Shown: positions 1-9,005 of the stretch, piece by piece
Layout of the letters: every line of letters starts with the position of its first letter
Numbering within the stretch: the stretch's first letter is position 1
Assembly (NCBI RefSeq): GCF_900176485.1
Contig: NZ_FWYD01000004.1
Location: forward strand, 186,001 to 250,000
Direction: 5' to 3'
Length of the DNA: 64,000 nucleotides
Origin: Primorskyibacter flagellatus
Lineage (GTDB): Bacteria; Pseudomonadota; Alphaproteobacteria; Rhodobacterales; Rhodobacteraceae
Notes under the pieces: generated by a model
What the model was told of the DNA's origin: nothing
Seen by the model: only the letters and a program-made list of their open reading frames with translations
The model's database searches: none
Program-made: the position numbers and the translations under genes

Positions 1-103
1 CGGTGAAATCGACGCACAGATCGGCCTGCAACTGACGCAAGCCGGTGCTGATAGCCGTGCGCCCGGCGCGGCCCATCACGTCTCCTAGGAAAAGTGTTCT
101 CAT
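1..103 (-). CDS. YmdB/TIGR00282-type metallophosphoesterase, N-terminal fragment
   Basis: Only the first 34 codons lie in the window; the gene runs off the left edge. The start MRTLFLGDVMGRAGRTAIS matches the opening of the YmdB family of calcineurin-like phosphoesterases, in which the Asp of GDVMGR (residue 8) is a metal ligand. The family acts on 2',3'-cyclic nucleotides in some bacteria; the substrate here is unknown. It lies downstream of fau on the same strand, separated by a structured non-coding segment. The family call rests on this short motif alone. Confidence 0.75.
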   Translation of the reverse strand, partial: MRTLFLGDVMGRAGRTAISTGLRQLQADLCVDFT

Positions 104-138
104 ACCCGATCCCTAGGCTGGCGCGGCGCGAAGGGCAA

Positions 139-300
139 GGGGCGGCCAATCCTGCCGCCTCGTCTTTTGCGTCGCATCATTGTCAACTGGACCATGGCCG
201 CCCGAGCGACGCAAAGCGCCAGACACGCGCTTGCCGGACGCATCTTGCGTCCGGCCCCGGGCGTCGCCCGCAGGGCGGCGCTGATCCAGTGCGCGCATGG
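139..300 (-). ncRNA. Branched structured RNA, candidate 6S RNA
   Basis: The gap between fau and the phosphoesterase can fold into a nested three-way junction. CTGGA (187-191) pairs with TCCAG (285-289), GCCGCCC (197-203) with GGGCGGC (273-279), and GCGACGC (206-212) with GCGTCGC (261-267). Inside sit two hairpins: 214-219/227-232 (AAGCGC/GCGCTT) and a perfect 9-bp stem 233-241/247-255. A further hairpin at 141-159 (GGCGGC/GCCGCC) would sit at the 3' end on the minus strand and could help terminate. In many Proteobacteria 6S RNA is beside fau/ygfA, which is why I propose it. The branched fold is not the textbook 6S rod, so the identity is inference; strand and ends are estimates. Confidence 0.45.
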
Positions 301-332
301 CGCGCTCAATGTGGAAGCGGCCAACCGGCGGA

Positions 333-887
333 TCAGGGCGTGAGGATGCCGGTCTCGGTAACGATCATGTCCAGCTTCTGATCGGTGGGTTCAAGCGGCA
401 GATCCGTCGCTTCCTGTGCGGCAAATGCAAACCCTATCGCCAGCGTCGGGCGATGCTCGCACAATCCCTCCAGCGTCCGGTCGTAGAACCCTCCACCATA
501 GCCCAGACGGTCGCCCTTGCGCGTGAACGCAACCAAAGGAATAATCAGGATCTCAGGCACCATCAGACGTTCCGTTGCGGGCACCTGCGCCCCGAACGGC
601 CCATCGACCAAATCACGATCCGGCTCCCACAGGCTGAACACCAATGGCTGCCCCGCCCCGCGGATCACCGGCACACCGACCGGACCGTGGGCGCTGGCTT
701 CGGCCATTGCAGCCAGAGGGTCGATCTCGGTCCGCATCGGCATGTACCCAGCCAGAGGAACGCCGCGATACCCGGCCAGCACCTCTGACAGGGCCCCGGC
801 CTGCCCCGGTGCGCGCATTTCGAACGCCTGTTTGCGGCGCGCAAAAGCGGCTTTGCGGGCCGCATCCTTTTGTTCCGCCAGTGTCAT
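333..887 (-). CDS. fau: 5-formyltetrahydrofolate cyclo-ligase
   Basis: A 184-residue protein of the usual family length. It converts 5-formyl-tetrahydrofolate to 5,10-methenyl-tetrahydrofolate with ATP in the cytoplasm. The signature LGYGGGFYDRTL lies near residues 128-139, and the basic N-terminus (KDAARKAAFARRKQAF) is typical. Its ATG overlaps the mgtE stop by 4 bp (ATGA), so the two are probably translated together. The structured segment follows immediately after its stop. Confidence 0.93.
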   Translation of the reverse strand: MTLAEQKDAARKAAFARRKQAFEMRAPGQAGALSEVLAGYRGVPLAGYMPMRTEIDPLAAMAEASAHGPVGVPVIRGAGQPLVFSLWEPDRDLVDGPFGAQVPATERLMVPEILIIPLVAFTRKGDRLGYGGGFYDRTLEGLCEHRPTLAIGFAFAAQEATDLPLEPTDQKLDMIVTETGILTP

Positions 888-2278
888 AGCAGCACCAGAA
901 CAGCGAGGCCCAGAAACGCAAGAAAGCCCACAATATCCGTCACCGTGGTGACGAACGCCCCCGATGCCAGCGCCGGATCGACGCCCACGCGCTGCAAGAT
1001 CACCGGAATCGCGGTTCCCGCAAGACCAGCGATCACAAGATTGATGACCATGGCCGCAGCAATCACATAACCAAGCTGCCAGGAACCGAACCAGACAAGA
1101 CCCACGATCCCCATGATCAGCGCAAAGATCAGCCCGTTGATCAGCCCGACCAGCACTTCACGTCGAAGCACTCGCCAGACGTTGGCCCCGGTCAGGTCCT
1201 TGGTTGCCAGAGCGCGCACCGCGACGGTCAGTGATTGCGTGCCCGCATTGCCCCCCATCGAGGCCACAATCGGCATCAGAACGGCCAGCGCCACAAGGCT
1301 TGCAATCGCGCCCTGGAACTGGGCAATCACCAGCGAGGCCAGCACCGCCGTCACCAGATTGACCCCCAGCCATGGCAGCCGCTGGCGCGTGGTTTCCAGC
1401 ACCCTGTCCGACAGGCTCGATTCCTCGCCAACACCGGCCAGACGCAGGATGTCCTCTTCATGCTCTTCGTCCAGAACGGTCATCGCGTCGTCAATGGTGA
1501 TCATACCGATCAGACGGCCCTCATCATCGACAACAGGTGCCGAAATCAGGTGATACTGGTTGAACGCATAGGCAACATCGCCCTCATCCTGCGTCACCGG
1601 AATGACCCGGAACATCTGCTCTGTCAGATCGCGCAGGGGCACGTCGCGTCGTGACGCCATGATCTTGCCAAGCGTGACATTGCCAATCGGATGCAAGCGC
1701 GGATCGACGAGGATCACATGGTAGAACTGCTCCGGCAGGTCGTCCTGGCCGCGCAGATAGTCGATCGCCTGGCCCACCGTCCAATGCTCGGGTGCCATCA
1801 CCACCTCGGTCTGCATCAGGCGACCGGCAGAATATTCCGGATAGTTCAGCGACCGCTGCACCGCATCCCGGTCGGAATCCTCCAGCGCGTCCAGAATGGC
1901 GTCGTGCTGGGTCTCTTCGAGATCCTCCAGCAGATCGACCACATCGTCGCTGTCCATCTCGCGGACGGCATCGGCAAGCACATCCGGCTTGAGGATCGAG
2001 ATCACTTCTTCGCGGATCACCTCATCCAGTTCGGACAGGATTTCGCCGTCGAATTCCTTGTCATAAAGCAGGATCAGACGGCGCCGGTCGAACGGATTGA
2101 TCTGTTCAAGAAGGTCGGCAATATCGGCCGCATGCAGCGGCTCCAGCAGTTCGACAAGCTGTTCGCGGTCCTCGACATCGACAGCATAGAGGATCGCCGC
2201 GATCGCCTTTTTTTCCAGCGAGTAGGCCTGCTCTTCTGATTCTGTCTCGGGGATCAGGTCCTCGGTTTCTTCAGACAT
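884..2278 (-). CDS. mgtE: Magnesium transporter MgtE
   Basis: A 464-residue inner-membrane Mg2+ channel. The order is an acidic N-terminal MgtE_N helical domain (about residues 20-130), two CBS domains (about 135-255), then a five-helix membrane domain with the conserved VLMPIVASMGGNAGTQ stretch that lines the pore. I chose the ATG at 2278 (MSEETEDLIPETES); the frame stays open upstream, but that part does not resemble the family. It is divergent from guaD across 120 bp and overlaps fau. I saw no M-box-like fold in the short leader. Confidence 0.93.
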   Translation of the reverse strand: MSEETEDLIPETESEEQAYSLEKKAIAAILYAVDVEDREQLVELLEPLHAADIADLLEQINPFDRRRLILLYDKEFDGEILSELDEVIREEVISILKPDVLADAVREMDSDDVVDLLEDLEETQHDAILDALEDSDRDAVQRSLNYPEYSAGRLMQTEVVMAPEHWTVGQAIDYLRGQDDLPEQFYHVILVDPRLHPIGNVTLGKIMASRRDVPLRDLTEQMFRVIPVTQDEGDVAYAFNQYHLISAPVVDDEGRLIGMITIDDAMTVLDEEHEEDILRLAGVGEESSLSDRVLETTRQRLPWLGVNLVTAVLASLVIAQFQGAIASLVALAVLMPIVASMGGNAGTQSLTVAVRALATKDLTGANVWRVLRREVLVGLINGLIFALIMGIVGLVWFGSWQLGYVIAAAMVINLVIAGLAGTAIPVILQRVGVDPALASGAFVTTVTDIVGFLAFLGLAVLVLL

Positions 2279-2398
2279 GCGCCCCCTCGGTTTGGTGTTG
2301 AATAGATGGTATCTGATTGACGTCGCGAACAACAGACATTGCAGAGATTTACCTTTGGAACAACGCATTTTACGGTGTTTCGGAAAAGGAACCGCACC

Positions 2399-3706
2399 AT
2401 GACCGCAACAACCCTCTTGACCGGGCAGACCCTGACATTCAACGCCCGCCCCGGCCTGACCAGCCCGGAGGGCGCAGCGATTTACGACAGTGCGGGGGGC
2501 GTGCTGATCAAGGGCGGGAGGATCGTGGCGACCGGTTCCACGGCAAAGCTGCGTGCCGCCCACCCGGATGCCGAGGAAATCGCTTATGGCGATGCGCTGA
2601 TCCTGCCCGGCTTTGTCGATGCGCATGCGCATTATCCGCAGACCGCGATGATCGCGAGCTGGGGCAAACGGCTGATCGACTGGCTCAACAGCTATACCTT
2701 TCCCGAAGAGATGCGTTTTGGTGATCCCGCCTATGCTTCAGAGATCGCCGGTCGCTATCTTGACTTGTTGCTGGCACATGGCACCACGACGGTGTGCAGC
2801 TTTTGCACCGTACATCCGCAAAGCGTCGACGCGTTCTTCGAGGCGGCGCAGGCCCGTGGGATGCGCGTGCTGGGCGGCAAGACCTGCATGGACCGCAATG
2901 CGCCCGAGGGTCTGACCGACAGCCCGCAGCAGGCCTATGACGAAAGCCGCGCCTTGCTGGACCGGTGGCACGGGGTTGACCGCTTGGGCTATGTCATCAC
3001 GCCACGCTTCTCGCCGACCTCGACGCCAGAGCAGCTGTCGGCACTGGGGGCATTGTGGTCAGAGAACCCCGATTGCCTGATGCAGACCCATCTTAGTGAG
3101 CAGACCGACGAGATCGCCTGGGTAAAACGGCTCTTCCCGCAGGCGCGCGATTATCTCGATACCTATGAAATGTACGGGTTGCTGGGCGAAAACGGGCTTT
3201 ACGGTCATTCGATCCATCTGGAACCGCGCGAACGCGACCGGCTGGCAGAGGTGGGCGCAGCACTGGTGCATTGTCCAACCTCCAACACGTTCATCGGCTC
3301 CGGCCTGTTCGACATGGCCGGCCTTGTCGCGGAAGGCCAGCGCATTGGGCTGGCCACCGATACCGGCGGCGGGTCGGATTTTTCAATGCTTCGCACGATG
3401 TGCGCGGCCTATGAGGTGGCGCAGTTGCGCGGTCAGCCCTTGCATCCGGCGTTTCTGTTGTGGCTGGCAACGGCAGGTTCGGCAGAAGCCCTGCGTCAGG
3501 GCGAGCATATTGGCGCGCTGGCACCGGGGATGGAGGCCGACATCTGCGTTCTGGATCTGAGTTCCACACCGGCAATCGCGCAGAGATCCCGCCGCGCAAA
3601 CGACATTTGGGAAGCAGTGTTCCCGACTATAATGATGGGCGACGACCGCGCCATCCGTGATGCATGGATCGGTGGAAACCTGGTTTTTCCAAAAGGAGCG
3701 CGCTGA
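2399..3706 (+). CDS. guaD: Guanine deaminase
   Basis: A 435-residue amidohydrolase that turns guanine into xanthine and ammonia. Metal ligands are visible as VDAHAH (His76 and His78), MQTHLSE, GHSIHL and the Asp in ATDTGGGSDFSM, in the order of the guanine deaminase branch of the superfamily. The ATG at 2399 is preceded by AAAGGA at a good distance; an in-frame ATG at 2339 lacks a comparable site. It is divergent from mgtE. No other purine catabolic gene adjoins it. Confidence 0.9.
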   Translation: MTATTLLTGQTLTFNARPGLTSPEGAAIYDSAGGVLIKGGRIVATGSTAKLRAAHPDAEEIAYGDALILPGFVDAHAHYPQTAMIASWGKRLIDWLNSYTFPEEMRFGDPAYASEIAGRYLDLLLAHGTTTVCSFCTVHPQSVDAFFEAAQARGMRVLGGKTCMDRNAPEGLTDSPQQAYDESRALLDRWHGVDRLGYVITPRFSPTSTPEQLSALGALWSENPDCLMQTHLSEQTDEIAWVKRLFPQARDYLDTYEMYGLLGENGLYGHSIHLEPRERDRLAEVGAALVHCPTSNTFIGSGLFDMAGLVAEGQRIGLATDTGGGSDFSMLRTMCAAYEVAQLRGQPLHPAFLLWLATAGSAEALRQGEHIGALAPGMEADICVLDLSSTPAIAQRSRRANDIWEAVFPTIMMGDDRAIRDAWIGGNLVFPKGAR

Positions 3707-4082
3707 AGCGCACAACCTGTCACACTGCCCTACGGGCAGCGCCGAGGAGGCGATCAAGCGCATCTCTGCCCTCCATACTGTGGAAAGAGGCACGATACGA
3801 ACCTGTTGAAGAACGCGTAGCCCTGCGGCAGGAAAAGACGAAACGGGCATTTGACGATCTTAAAACATGGCTCTCGCCGAAATTTCCTAATATCTCTGGA
3901 AAATCGATGTTGCAGCAGCCATCGATATGCGCTCGGCCGCACCCCAAAGGCGCGAACACATTTCAAAAGCCGCTTTCTTGAACGGGACAACAATATCTGT
4001 GTGCGCTCAATCACCCGGCGACTCTCGGACGCAAGGATTATCTGTTCATGTGATCAAAGGGCGGCGGTGACTTATAGAAAAA
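3707..4082. other. Intergenic region without a supported gene
   Basis: This lies between guaD and the 3' end of tRNA-Val. A small hairpin CTGCCC-TAC-GGGCAG (3725-3739) follows guaD without a T-run. Short open frames here have no family-like features. No integrase or flanking repeat was seen beside the tRNA. Confidence 0.6.
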
Positions 4083-4157
4083 TGGTGGGTGATAAGGGAT
4101 TTGAACCCCTGACATCTTCGATGTGAACGAAGCGCTCTACCACTGAGCTAATCACCC
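4083..4157 (-). tRNA. tRNA-Val (anticodon CAC)
   Basis: The minus strand gives a full cloverleaf. The acceptor stem is GGGTGAT (4157-4151) with ATCACCC (4093-4087), the D arm holds TAGCTCAGTGGTAGAG, and the T arm holds GGGGTTCAAATCCC. The anticodon stem CTTCG/CGAAG encloses loop TTCACAT, giving anticodon CAC (complement at 4123-4125), which reads the valine codon GTG. The discriminator A and CCA are encoded (4086-4083). It begins 19 nt downstream of the HU-like gene on the same strand and may be processed from that transcript. Confidence 0.96.
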
Positions 4158-4176
4158 GTTGCGCCGCGTCTTAGCG

Positions 4177-4608
4177 TCAGTCTTCGGTCTGTGCAAGAGG
4201 ATCCTTGCCGCCGACTTGTGCCGCATTGTTCTGGCGCAGATGAAGCGTCGAGACCTGCGCATTGCCGACCAGTTTGCTACGCTTGATCTTGATCTTGCCC
4301 ATCGGTTGCAGGTTGACCTCGCGCCCTGCTTTCAGCGCCTCGCCCAGAACAGCAAGGGCTGCCTCGATCGCGGGCTTGGCATCACGTTTCTTCACATCGC
4401 AGCGCGACACGACAAGTTCGATCAGCTCTTTCTTGCGAAGCTCCGATGCCACGTCGCCTATGGCCGAAACTCGCAGGCTCTCGGCCTCGACTGCGGCGAT
4501 ATCGGTTTGCGCCGGGGCCTGCGCTTTGGCCGCTGCGGGTTTTTTGGCTGTCGATTTTGCAGAGGTGGTTTGTGTGCCTGTCGTGCTGGGTGTGCGGGAA
4601 GCTGCCAT
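4177..4608 (-). CDS. HU/IHF-family DNA-binding protein with Ala/Lys-rich N-terminal extension
   Basis: A 143-residue protein. Residues 1-50 are low-complexity (Ala, Lys, Thr, Ser); the rest matches the HU/IHF fold, with the helical ELRKKELIELVVSRC part and the C-terminal beta-arm region (GREVNLQPMGKIKIKRSK). Classical HU has about 90 residues, so the extension stands out. It lies directly downstream of lon, as HU genes do in many bacteria. The ATG at 4608 has an AGGA upstream. It is a nucleoid-associated protein by family; its exact DNA preference is unknown. Confidence 0.83.
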   Translation of the reverse strand: MAASRTPSTTGTQTTSAKSTAKKPAAAKAQAPAQTDIAAVEAESLRVSAIGDVASELRKKELIELVVSRCDVKKRDAKPAIEAALAVLGEALKAGREVNLQPMGKIKIKRSKLVGNAQVSTLHLRQNNAAQVGGKDPLAQTED

Positions 4609-4801
4609 AGTTGCTAATCCTACCTTTATTCTGCCGATGATCATCAGCGACTGCGTTATTCCAAGGTCTACACAGTTTACGGATGACGATCCACCAATCC
4701 GGTGAACTTCTGTCGTCAACACTTTGCCGATGCCCCACGCAGAATGAAAAATGGGCACGCCGAAGCATGCCCATTTCAGTCTTGCTTGTGTTCGCCAGCG
4801 A

Positions 4802-7207
4802 TCAGTGCGCAGTCGCCTGCGGGCCTTTCCCATCGACTGATAACGCAGCGGCGGCGGCTTCTTCGGCGGCCTCGTCCCATTCGATCGGTTCCGGGCTGCG
4901 GATAAGCGCGCGTTCCAGCACCTCTGACACATGGCTGACCGGGATGATTTCCAACCCGCTTTTGACGTTATCGGGAAGCTCGACCAGATCCTTTTCGTTC
5001 TCTGCCGGAATGAGCACGGTCTTGACCCCGCCTCGCAACGCCGCCAACAGCTTTTCCTTGAGCCCGCCGATCGGCATCGCGTTACCGCGCAGCGACACCT
5101 CGCCCGTCATGGCGATGTCCTTACGCACCGGAATCCCGGTCAACACCGACACGATAGACGTGACCATTGCCAGACCGGCCGAAGGACCGTCCTTGGGCGT
5201 GGCACCGTCCGGAACGTGAACGTGGATATCCCACTTCTCAAAACGGGGCGGTTTGACCCCGATCTGCGGACTGATCGACCGCACATAGCTGGATGCGGCG
5301 TCAATCGACTCTTTCATCACGTCGCCCAACGTGCCGGTGGTCTTCATCCGGCCCTTGCCCGGCAGGCGCAGCGCTTCGATATGCAACAGATCGCCACCGA
5401 CGGAGGTATAGGCAAGGCCCGTCACCACGCCGACCTGATGCTGTTCTTCCGTCAGTCCATAGCGGTGTTTCCGCACGCCGAGGAAATCATCAAGATTGTC
5501 CGATGAAACCTCAACCTTGTCGGTTTCGCGCTTCACGATCTTCGTCACGGACTTCCGTGCCAGCTTGGCCAGTTCCCGCTCCAGATTCCGCACACCGGCT
5601 TCGCGTGTGTAGTAGCGAACGATGTCGGTGATCGCTTCGTCGGTCACCTCGAACTCGCCCTTCTTCAGACCGTGGTTCTTGACCTGCTTGGACAGCAGAT
5701 GCCGCTTGGCGATCTCCAGCTTTTCATCCTCGGTGTAGCCCGACAGCGGAATGATCTCCATCCGGTCAAGCAACGGCCCAGGCATGTTATAGCTGTTGGA
5801 CGTGGTGATGAACATCACGTTGCTGAGGTCGTATTCCACCTCAAGATAGTGGTCCATGAACGTAGAGTTCTGTTCCGGATCAAGCACTTCCAGCATCGCC
5901 GAGGCGGGGTCGCCACGGAAATCCTGGCCCATCTTGTCGATCTCGTCGAGCAGGATCAGCGGGTTTGTCGTCTTCGCCTTTTTCAGCGCCTGAATGATCT
6001 TGCCCGGCATGGAGCCGATATAGGTCCGGCGGTGACCGCGGATCTCGGATTCGTCGCGCACGCCGCCAAGGCTGATGCGGATGAATTCGCGGCCCGTGGC
6101 GCGCGCAACCGACTTACCCAAGCTGGTTTTACCAACACCCGGAGGGCCGACAAGGCACATGATCGGGCCTTTCAGCTTTTTCGAGCGTTGTTGCACGGCG
6201 AGGTATTCGACGATGCGTTCCTTGACCTTGTCGAGGCTGTAGTGATCGTCATCCAGCACCTTCTGTGCCCGACCCAGATCTTTCTTGACGCGAGACTTCA
6301 CGCCCCACGGGATCGACAGCATCCAGTCCAGATAGTTGCGCACCACCGTTGCCTCTGCGGACATCGGCGACATGTTTTTCAGCTTCTTGATCTCGGCATC
6401 GGCCTTTTCGCGGGCCTCTTTGGACAGCTTGGTCTTGGCGACCCGCTCTTCCAGTTCGGCAACCTCGTTCTGGCCGTCTTCGCCATCGCCAAGCTCCTTC
6501 TGAATGGCTTTCATCTGCTCATTCAGATAGTACTCGCGCTGGGTCCGCTCCATCTGACTTTTGACGCGGGTCTTGATCTTTTTCTCGACTTGCAGAACAG
6601 ACATTTCGCCCTGCATCAGGCCGTAAACCTTCTCCAGCCGCTCGCTGACGGACAGCGTTTCCAAAAGCTCCTGCTTTTGCTCGACCTCGATGCCCAGATG
6701 ACCGGCCACAAGATCGGCCAGTTTGGCAGGCTCGGTCGTGTCGGAGACCGCGCTCAGCGCTTCTTCGGGGATGTTCTTCTTGACCTTGGCATAGCGTTCG
6801 AACTCGTCGCCAACGGTGCGCAGCAGCGCGGAAATCGCTGCCGTGTCACCGGGGATCTCGGTCAGATACTCTGCCGAAGCCTCGAAAAAATCATCATTAT
6901 CGACATAGTCGGTGATCCGCACCCGCGCCTGACCTTCGACCAGCACCTTGACGGTGCCATCGGGAAGTTTCAGCAATTGCAAGACGTTGGCAAGCACGCC
7001 TGCACGAAAAATACCGTCGCTGTCGGGATCATCGACGGCAGGGTCAATCTGGCTGGACAGCAGGATCTGCTTGTCATCGGCCATCACCTCTTCCAATGCC
7101 CGGACAGATTTTTCACGTCCGACAAACAGCGGCACGATCATATGCGGGAACACCACGATATCGCGCAGCGGCAGCACTGGATAGGATGCGTTGAGGGGCT
7201 GTTGCAT
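4802..7207 (-). CDS. lon: ATP-dependent protease Lon
   Basis: An 801-residue cytosolic AAA+ protease. It shows the N-terminal substrate domain ([15 protein letters not shown]), the Walker A motif [13 protein letters not shown], the Walker B region [10 protein letters not shown], the sensor region and the Ser-Lys protease domain with catalytic Ser in [10 protein letters not shown]. Two ATGs compete: 7213, with AAGGA touching it, and 7207, with AAGGA 6 nt away. I favour 7207. A sigma-32-like promoter lies about 80 bp upstream, which fits heat-shock control. Confidence 0.96.
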   Translation of the reverse strand: MQQPLNASYPVLPLRDIVVFPHMIVPLFVGREKSVRALEEVMADDKQILLSSQIDPAVDDPDSDGIFRAGVLANVLQLLKLPDGTVKVLVEGQARVRITDYVDNDDFFEASAEYLTEIPGDTAAISALLRTVGDEFERYAKVKKNIPEEALSAVSDTTEPAKLADLVAGHLGIEVEQKQELLETLSVSERLEKVYGLMQGEMSVLQVEKKIKTRVKSQMERTQREYYLNEQMKAIQKELGDGEDGQNEVAELEERVAKTKLSKEAREKADAEIKKLKNMSPMSAEATVVRNYLDWMLSIPWGVKSRVKKDLGRAQKVLDDDHYSLDKVKERIVEYLAVQQRSKKLKGPIMCLVGPPGVGKTSLGKSVARATGREFIRISLGGVRDESEIRGHRRTYIGSMPGKIIQALKKAKTTNPLILLDEIDKMGQDFRGDPASAMLEVLDPEQNSTFMDHYLEVEYDLSNVMFITTSNSYNMPGPLLDRMEIIPLSGYTEDEKLEIAKRHLLSKQVKNHGLKKGEFEVTDEAITDIVRYYTREAGVRNLERELAKLARKSVTKIVKRETDKVEVSSDNLDDFLGVRKHRYGLTEEQHQVGVVTGLAYTSVGGDLLHIEALRLPGKGRMKTTGTLGDVMKESIDAASSYVRSISPQIGVKPPRFEKWDIHVHVPDGATPKDGPSAGLAMVTSIVSVLTGIPVRKDIAMTGEVSLRGNAMPIGGLKEKLLAALRGGVKTVLIPAENEKDLVELPDNVKSGLEIIPVSHVSEVLERALIRSPEPIEWDEAAEEAAAAALSVDGKGPQATAH

Positions 7208-7283
7208 GCTCATTCCTTATTATTGGCAAGACGGTCTGGCCCCGAATTTCGGCAGCGCTGTCCGTCTCCTGTCTGGTCTCAAG

Positions 7284-7311
7284 ATTTGGGGCCTAGCGTC
7301 CCCGTTTTCAA
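7284..7311 (-). promoter_or_regulatory. Sigma-32-type heat-shock promoter of lon
   Basis: On the minus strand TTGAAA (7311-7306) is followed after 14 nt by CCCCAAAT (7291-7284). This closely matches the RpoH consensus CTTGAAA / CCCCATNT with normal spacing. It points at lon, with a start site expected near 7276. Lon is a classical RpoH target. Confidence 0.65.
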
Positions 7312-7708
7312 CCGTCTCCACGTTTTCACGCCAGAATGACCGCGTGACACGGGGACCGCAACCACGCAATTGTGGGTAAAGCCAAAAAACGGCAACCTGC
7401 GCACCCGACGACAACCCGTCGAGTGAGCAGGTGTCGGTCCCACCAACAAGGGCCAGGGTCGCAACAACCCAAATTGTCTAACTATCGGCGTTTTTTGTCA
7501 GCAGGTCTGCATTTGCAGAACTCATGCACAGTACATGCGTCGGCGCGGCGGGCGGTGCCTGCGTGCAGGTCTGGCCACCTGTGCTGCTGTCGATCCCGGT
7601 CATTTCCGGAGAGGTGCCGCCAATCATCGCGAGATGTATGGCCCAAACCGACCGAATGTAAAAAGCCGTTTTCCTTCCCCGCCGGGACCGGACAAGACTC
7701 CGATGACG
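7312..7708. other. Intergenic region upstream of lon, no supported gene
   Basis: About 400 bp between the lon promoter and the stem-loop after tgt. A plus-strand frame (7372-7743) rich in Arg, Ser and Cys has no start-site context or family resemblance, so I treat it as non-coding. No tRNA or riboswitch-like fold was noticed. Confidence 0.5.
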
Positions 7709-7753
7709 GCCGCTACTGTTCGAAGATCTCTGTGCGGATCTAACAATAGCGGC
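7709..7753 (-). terminator. Stem-loop directly after tgt
   Basis: GCCGCTACTGTT (7709-7720) and AACAATAGCGGC (7742-7753) pair at 11 of 12 positions, or 12 with a G-U pair. An inner AGATC/GATCT pairing shortens the loop. It begins at the tgt stop codon. There is no clear T-run on the minus strand, so it may protect the 3' end or act as a weak terminator. Confidence 0.4.
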
Positions 7754-8880
7754 TAGAGCTTTTCGATATCGCCCATCTCACGCTGGCGGTGGAAATCAAC
7801 CTCCCAATCGGCGAACCTGCCTTGGGCAATGGCATCCCGCATTCCTTGCATGATTTCTTGGTAGTAATGCAGATTGTGCCAGGTTAGCAGCATGCCTGAA
7901 ATCATCTCCTGCGCCCGGAAAACGTGATGTAGATAGGCGCGTGAATAGCCTTGGCAGGTCGGGCAAGAGCAATCTTCATCCAAGGGGCGCGGGTCATCGG
8001 CATGGCGCGCATTCTTGATGTTCACCTGCCCGCGACGTGTCCATGCCTGCCCGGTGCGCCCAGACCGCGACGGCAGCACGCAATCCATCATGTCGATGCC
8101 CCGCTTGACGGCACCAACGATGTCATCAGGCTTGCCCACGCCCATCAGGTAGCGCGGCTTGTCAGTGGGAAGCATCGCAGGCGCATAGTCCAGCACGCCG
8201 AACATCGCCTCCTGCCCCTCGCCCACGGCCAGCCCGCCGACCGCGTAGCCGTCAAATCCGATGACGGTCAGCGCTTCGGCGCTCTCGGCGCGCAAATGTT
8301 CCGTCACGCCCCCCTGCATGATGCCGAACAGCGCATGCCCCGGCCGGTCGCCAAACGCATCGCGGGATCGCTGCGCCCACCGCATCGACAGGCGCATGCT
8401 TTCGGCCACGCGCTTATCATCGGCAGGCAGGGCGGGACACTCATCGAAACACATCACGATGTCGGACCCCAGAAGCTTCTGGATCTCCATCGAGCGTTCC
8501 GGCGTCAGCTCATGCTTCGATCCGTCGATATGGCTGCGGAAGGTCACGCCTTTTTCGGTCAGCTTGCGCAGTTCGGCAAGGCTCATCACCTGAAAGCCGC
8601 CCGAATCCGTCAGGATCGGCCGATCCCAATTCATGAACTTGTGCAGCCCGCCCAGACGCGCGATCCGTTCCGCACCGGGGCGCAGCATCAAATGATAGGT
8701 GTTGCCCAGCAGGATGTCAGCGCCGGTCGCGCGCACCGAGTCCGGCATCATTGCCTTGACCGTGGCCGCGGTGCCCACAGGCATGAAAGCCGGTGTCCGA
8801 ATGTCCCCTCGCGGGGTCGAGATCACACCGGTCCGCGCCGCGCCGTCCGTGGCAGTGAGAGAGAAGGAAAATCGCGTCAT
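7753..8880 (-). CDS. tgt: tRNA-guanine transglycosylase
   Basis: A 375-residue enzyme that exchanges guanine for preQ1 at position 34 of queuosine-type tRNAs. It has the substrate-binding region [12 protein letters not shown], the downstream catalytic region [20 protein letters not shown], and the C-terminal zinc site [16 protein letters not shown]. The ATG at 8880 gives the standard length and start ([13 protein letters not shown]); the frame continues upstream without homology. It is divergent from the RimK-family gene. Confidence 0.95.
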   Translation of the reverse strand: MTRFSFSLTATDGAARTGVISTPRGDIRTPAFMPVGTAATVKAMMPDSVRATGADILLGNTYHLMLRPGAERIARLGGLHKFMNWDRPILTDSGGFQVMSLAELRKLTEKGVTFRSHIDGSKHELTPERSMEIQKLLGSDIVMCFDECPALPADDKRVAESMRLSMRWAQRSRDAFGDRPGHALFGIMQGGVTEHLRAESAEALTVIGFDGYAVGGLAVGEGQEAMFGVLDYAPAMLPTDKPRYLMGVGKPDDIVGAVKRGIDMMDCVLPSRSGRTGQAWTRRGQVNIKNARHADDPRPLDEDCSCPTCQGYSRAYLHHVFRAQEMISGMLLTWHNLHYYQEIMQGMRDAIAQGRFADWEVDFHRQREMGDIEKL

Positions 8881-9005
8881 GCGCCCTCCTTTGCAGCAAG
8901 CGACGCAGCTTGCCAAGCCCCCGAACGTCGGGGCGCATTGTCTTGCGGGAAGCCGCTTGGCTTGATAGGTGCGGAAACTCACGCTTCACGCGAAGGACAA
9001 ACGTC

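Noticed and set aside
2279-2398. Possible Mg2+ riboswitch before mgtE
   Set aside because: The spacer is only 120 bp, is shared with divergent guaD, and shows no M-box-like helices.
3707-4157. Possible integration site at tRNA-Val
   Set aside because: No integrase, no direct repeat of the tRNA end and no change in gene content nearby.
5672-7339. 555-codon plus-strand frame opposite lon
   Set aside because: It is a high-GC antisense shadow of Lon codons; the Lon protein is certain.
7372-7743. 123-codon plus-strand frame upstream of lon
   Set aside because: Composition is Arg/Ser/Cys-rich as in GC-rich non-coding frames, with no ribosome site or family resemblance.
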